A DNA stretch of 64,000 nucleotides from contig JAKQVC010000099.1 of assembly GCA_029571985.1 (NCBI GenBank), forward strand, positions 1-64,000, read 5' to 3'. The translations under genes were made by a program, and so were the position numbers. This document shows positions 61,763-64,000 of the stretch, one piece after another; position 1 is the first letter of the stretch, and every line of letters begins with the position of its first letter. The stretch comes from Bacteroidota bacterium (GTDB taxonomy: Bacteria > Bacteroidota > Bacteroidia > Chitinophagales > BACL12). The notes under the pieces are model-generated. The model did not search any database. It worked only from the letters and a program-made list of their open reading frames with translations, and was not told the DNA's origin.

Positions 61763-61948
61763 GTGCAGCAAGCGCCTTTTCCAACCTCCGGATGGATTAA
61801 GGCCATCCCCAATACTCATGGTGTTTCTATGTACTATTTAGGTAATAAACTTTCTCTCACAAAACTGAGCGTGCGAGACATGAAACGACGAGAGCAGGAT
61901 GGCGCCATCAGCTGTAAATCCCTAATGTGTATGATTTTATTTATCTGA
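61763..61948 (+). pseudogene. Decayed second copy of the mobile mystery protein A gene
   Basis: A 61-codon frame reads QQAPFPTSGWIKAIPN, then LGNKLSLTKLSV and REQDGAISCKSL. This follows PSGWIRTIRNALGMS, LGKKLSITRQSV and REQDGTITLKSL of the intact HTH gene at 59865, with about 45 percent identity over some 60 codons; the nucleotide match is also clear (CTCCGGATGGATTA and GAGCAGGATGG shared). It has neither the native N-terminus nor the C-terminal half and ends in a foreign tail, so it is a fragment. It lies 38 bases after the membrane protein gene. Confidence 0.75.
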
Positions 61949-61996
61949 GTAGAACTTGGGATTACAATTCACTTGAAATTTAGTTGAGAAAAATAA

Positions 61997-62695
61997 TTAA
62001 AATTGAGTTTCTTCTTCACTAAAATTCTTATATGTCAACTCGCCTTTTTTAAAGTAATAATAACCCTCATTAATAGTAAATAAACAGTTGTTATAACATT
62101 TTTCGGTTTCCTCTATTTTTTCAATTTTAATTATACGCTTTTTAGAAATACTAAACTTTAATTTATAAATGCAACTGTCGCGCTCGAATCCAGTTTGTGT
62201 TGCGTATACTTTCCCTTCTTTTACAAATGAGCCGCCGTAGATGGGAGTAATTTGAAGATAATAATAGTTTGTGGTGAATATCATTAAGCGCTTTTGCGTA
62301 TCAATATTCCAAATTTGTTTAATAGTATATGATTTTTCTATTGATGATAACAAGTCACTGGTATAAGTTTTGGTAGAATTTCCATATGTTATTATTATTT
62401 CCTTTGGCCCATTTCCATCCAGTTGAAATTTTTCTAACTGGCAATTATTTATAAAGCCCGGTGTCATGGAATATTCTAGGTTTATTGTATCTGTATTACC
62501 CTGCCTTCTATATATCAGTACATTTTTTTCGAACCTTCCACTCGTATCAAACAAGGCATAAGCAGTTACATCAGGGTTTTTGATTTCTGCGCAATTTTTC
62601 CATATTAAATTTTCAGAATCTTGCCCGAACAAAAGAACAGGATAGAAATTTATTACGATAATAGTGATTTTATATATGGTGGACAAGATTTTCAT
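61997..62695 (-). CDS. Unknown secreted protein
   Basis: A 232-residue protein with a signal peptide (KITIIVINFYPVLLFGQ) and a beta-rich, AT-rich mature region (LIYRRQGNTDTINLEYSM, ITYGNSTKTYTSDLLSSIEKSY, and a Lys/Ile-rich C-terminus). Its base composition is lower in GC than its neighbours, in keeping with the accessory character of this stretch. I do not recognise a family. It runs opposite to the mobile mystery module. Confidence 0.75.
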   Translation of the reverse strand: MKILSTIYKITIIVINFYPVLLFGQDSENLIWKNCAEIKNPDVTAYALFDTSGRFEKNVLIYRRQGNTDTINLEYSMTPGFINNCQLEKFQLDGNGPKEIIITYGNSTKTYTSDLLSSIEKSYTIKQIWNIDTQKRLMIFTTNYYYLQITPIYGGSFVKEGKVYATQTGFERDSCIYKLKFSISKKRIIKIEKIEETEKCYNNCLFTINEGYYYFKKGELTYKNFSEEETQF

Positions 62696-62922
62696 GGCAG
62701 TTTGAATGCTCCGTGTAAATTATTCCATTTAAAAATAGCGATAATTCTTGTTATTCATCTAATTCGACATTAAGGTCATGTCGGAATATGGGAAAGTTCT
62801 GTGCAAGGATATTTGAGTAGTGGACTTTTTCTTCTTTTTCAATTAAGGAGGGCTTATTGGGATTTGGGCATTTGATAAGCCGTGAATAAAACAATTTCGA
62901 TTGGAATGGTTTATTTTCTTTC

Positions 62923-62939
62923 GTGATCCCGCTGGGACT
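62923..62939 (-). repeat. Copy of the tRNA-Lys 3' end (17 bases)
   Basis: GTGATCCCGCTGGGACT is identical to 63064-63080, the 3' acceptor and T-arm side of tRNA-Lys. The upstream T-rich flank is similar too. Direct copies of a tRNA 3' end beside the gene are the usual mark of integrative-element attachment sites; here it could instead be part of a dispersed repeat. Confidence 0.55.
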
Positions 62940-62977
62940 TCCCGTTGCATGCTTCACTGCGTTGCGCATCAACGGGA
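62940..62977 (+). repeat. Imperfect hairpin of the dispersed family
   Basis: TCCCGTTGCATGC (62940-62952) pairs with GCATCAACGGGA (62966-62977) with one extra base. The core TTCACTGCGTTGCG (62953-62966) matches cores at 312, 43370 and 43435 apart from transitions. Confidence 0.55.
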
Positions 62978-63028
62978 TAAACTTCTCGTCCCTGCTGCAC
63001 TTAATTTCAATGATTATTTGTGGGAAAC

Positions 63029-63058
63029 AAAAAACCACCTCGCTTTGAAGTGGTTTTT
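63029..63058 (-). terminator. Terminator of tRNA-Lys
   Basis: AAAAACCAC pairs with GTGGTTTTT across CTCGCTTTGAA. On the minus strand the tRNA is followed by this hairpin and a T run. Confidence 0.75.
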
Positions 63059-63064
63059 TTTCTG

Positions 63065-63137
63065 TGATCCCGCTGGGACTCGAACCCAGGACCCCAACAT
63101 TAAAAGTGTTATGCTCTACCGGCTGAGCTACGGAATC
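63065..63137 (-). tRNA. tRNA-Lys, anticodon TTT
   Basis: On the minus strand the acceptor stem GATTCCG pairs with CGGGATC (one G-T), the D arm contains AGCTCAGCCGGTAGAGC, and the anticodon loop CTTTTAA sits between AACA and TGTT, giving anticodon TTT (Lys). The T arm has GGTTCGAGTCC and the discriminator is A. No CCA is encoded. It has a perfect -7 box 36-43 bases upstream and a terminator downstream. Confidence 0.96.
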
Positions 63138-63172
63138 GCTTAGTCTGTTACGACTAAAATGAAAAAGTTTGG

Positions 63173-63180
63173 CAAAGATA
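63173..63180 (-). promoter_or_regulatory. -7 promoter box (TATCTTTG) of tRNA-Lys
   Basis: Minus-strand TATCTTTG, a perfect match to TAnnTTTG, 36 bases before the tRNA 5' end. Confidence 0.5.
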
Positions 63181-63218
63181 AGGTTCTATGCCAAACTTTC
63201 CAAAGATGTTGATATTTT

Positions 63219-63761
63219 TTACTTCACCAGAACGCCGTCTGCTACAAAACGCAGCTCTTCTTTTGGTTCAGTGATTTTGTCGATTTCAGCTTGCGACTTG
63301 CCTGCATCTGCTGCAAGGTGGCGTTGTTCATCTACAGATACGGTGCGGATTTCGGCTTTGCCATCAATCACAACAGATTTACCTGTAATATCTTTTGGAA
63401 CAAAAAAGCCATAATCTTTAAATGTAACCATCATGGAATTACCATTGCCGGTGTCTAAAGTCATCCAACAACCTTTAGCCTGGCAAACGCCTGTTACTGT
63501 TCCGGTAACTTTACCCGTAAAACCATTTGCTTTGCTCAAATCAGCAGCAAGGTTATAGGCATTTGTGGCACCTTCAGCCGTTATCTTTTTGCCAAAGGTT
63601 TTGGCACTGTCGGCAGGTGTATAGCTGGCTAATTGAAATGGAGATTCGGTCTTTGTCAGACTGTCCATATCATCTTCGCTATGTTCTTTGTCTTTGCCAC
63701 CGCAGGCAGCCATCATTAAAGTACTGCCGGCAATCAGCATTGGAAGGATAAATTTCTTCAT
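63219..63761 (-). CDS. DUF4920 lipoprotein
   Basis: A 180-residue lipoprotein. Signal and lipobox MMAAC lie at the N-terminus (Cys near residue 19). An acidic linker, KDKEHSEDDMDSLT, follows. The body matches DUF4920: GKITAEGATNAYNLAADL, TGTVTGVCQAKGCWMTLDTGNGNSMMVTFKDYGFFVP and LSQAEIDKIT-like SQAEIDKITEP. The CQAKGCW pair of cysteines is the conserved centre of the family and may bind metal or form a disulfide. Function unknown. The frame reaches 63782, but ATG 63761 starts the signal and the box at 63780 precedes it. Confidence 0.88.
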   Translation of the reverse strand: MKKFILPMLIAGSTLMMAACGGKDKEHSEDDMDSLTKTESPFQLASYTPADSAKTFGKKITAEGATNAYNLAADLSKANGFTGKVTGTVTGVCQAKGCWMTLDTGNGNSMMVTFKDYGFFVPKDITGKSVVIDGKAEIRTVSVDEQRHLAADAGKSQAEIDKITEPKEELRFVADGVLVK

Positions 63762-63779
63762 GTGTTCTAATTTAAAGTA

Positions 63780-63787
63780 CAAAGATA
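63780..63787 (-). promoter_or_regulatory. -7 promoter box (TATCTTTG) of the DUF4920 gene
   Basis: Minus-strand TATCTTTG, a perfect consensus match, 19 bases before ATG 63761. Confidence 0.5.
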
Positions 63788-63850
63788 ACCCGAAACCATG
63801 TAGAATGGTTCTAAAGTTTTGTAAAAAATGGGGACATGAAAACGCAGGGT

Positions 63851-63991
63851 TCAGGCCTGGTTATGCGTGTCAACTACCAGGGTCAGGCTGTCCATATCGT
63901 CTTCACTGTGTTCCTTGTCTTTGCTTTTGCAGCTTGAAAGGACCAGACTAACAGCTGCCACGAGCATCAGGAGGTAGGCTACTTTTTTCAT
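63851..63991 (-). CDS. 46-residue lipoprotein, twin of the DUF4920 N-terminus
   Basis: A short frame encodes MKKVAYLLMLVAAVSLVLSSC, a typical lipoprotein signal with lipobox LSSC, followed by KSKDKEHSEDDMDSLT, then a divergent 10-residue end and TGA. KDKEHSEDDMDSLT is identical to the linker of the DUF4920 lipoprotein 90 bases downstream, and the DNA matches closely (CTGTCCATATCRTCTTCRCTRTGTTC). It is either a tiny real lipoprotein or the remnant of a duplicated gene that lost its domain. Confidence 0.65.
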   Translation of the reverse strand: MKKVAYLLMLVAAVSLVLSSCKSKDKEHSEDDMDSLTLVVDTHNQA

Positions 63992-64000
63992 TTCGATTAG

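Larger units (their letters stand above)
62696..63064. other. Intergenic region left of tRNA-Lys, no gene
   Basis: About 370 bases. It carries a copy of the tRNA 3' end (62923-62939), a hairpin of the dispersed family (62940-62977) and the tRNA terminator (63029-63058). A 95-codon minus-strand frame (62751-63038) runs through these elements and is not credible as a protein. Confidence 0.65.

Noticed and set aside
62751-63038. 95-codon minus-strand frame left of tRNA-Lys
   Set aside because: It crosses the tRNA-end copy, the hairpin and the terminator; its codons reflect those elements, so it is not called as a gene.
59458-63137. Complete integrative island with both attachment sites
   Set aside because: Only one tRNA-end copy was found, just 125 bases from the tRNA, and there is no integrase, relaxase or second boundary. 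The region is called accessory, not a defined island.

Overview
The window looks like a chromosomal segment of a Bacteroidota bacterium from outside the classical Bacteroides group (Saprospiria/Chitinophagia/Sphingobacteriia-like). The evidence is: many secreted proteins ending in a type IX secretion (T9SS, type A) sorting domain; an S46 dipeptidyl-peptidase; a SusC/TonB-type receptor with a carboxypeptidase-regulatory N-terminus; an archaeal-type prolyl-tRNA synthetase ending in Tyr; KDO synthesis; SprB and MopE-like repeats; and promoters with the Bacteroidota -7 box TAnnTTTG instead of a sigma70 -10 box. Several promoters lie so close to the start codon that the mRNAs should have very short leaders or none.

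Layout. 1-780: end of an unseen gene, then a repeat-rich intergenic region. 0.8-7.4 kb (minus strand): S46 peptidase, small T9SS protein, MoxR ATPase + VWA pair, aldo/keto reductase. 7.5-11.7 kb (plus): M28 peptidase, TonB receptor with a TTG start, VOC protein. 11.7-18.6 kb: GlsB-like protein, ABC exporter, YjbQ, and the translation operon TPR protein-thrS-infC-rpmI-rplT, with infC starting at TTG. 18.7-25 kb: TolB-like lipoprotein, dihydroorotase, yidC, pyrG. 25.2-33.6 kb: two unknown secreted proteins, a T9SS propeller protein, a DUF4846 protein, a MOCOS-like PLP enzyme, kdsB, NfeD protease, LysM protein. 33.6-37.3 kb: LytTR response regulator with a propeller sensor kinase. 37.5-42.3 kb: proS, a Gly/Trp/Tyr-rich lipoprotein, an OmpP1/FadL porin. 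42.5-48.5 kb: YcxB-like protein, a repeat cluster, UbiD decarboxylase, fatty-acid hydroxylase, PorE-like OmpA lipoprotein. 48.6-59.5 kb: a run of T9SS cargo proteins (two tandem sugar dehydrogenases, a triplicated-domain protein, a large WIVK-repeat/MopE protein). 59.5-63 kb: a small accessory region with the mobile mystery protein A/B (HTH + Fic) pair, a membrane protein, a decayed second copy of the HTH gene and a hypothetical protein, ending near tRNA-Lys(TTT). 63.2-64 kb: a DUF4920 lipoprotein and a 46-residue lipoprotein sharing its post-lipidation linker.

How they work together. The core is housekeeping (translation, pyrimidines, membrane insertion, LPS). The rest is envelope and secretion biology: T9SS cargo, a PorE-like anchor, secreted peptidases that would supply peptides, and porins. 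The most unusual parts are the mobile mystery module, with three TGTCAGG boxes spaced exactly 33 bp over its promoter and a degenerate gene copy downstream; a dispersed family of imperfect hairpins with a shared core and stem changes that keep pairing; and intergenic micro-repeat clusters with a 31-bp perfect inverted repeat. I found no CRISPR array, transposase, integrase or rRNA.
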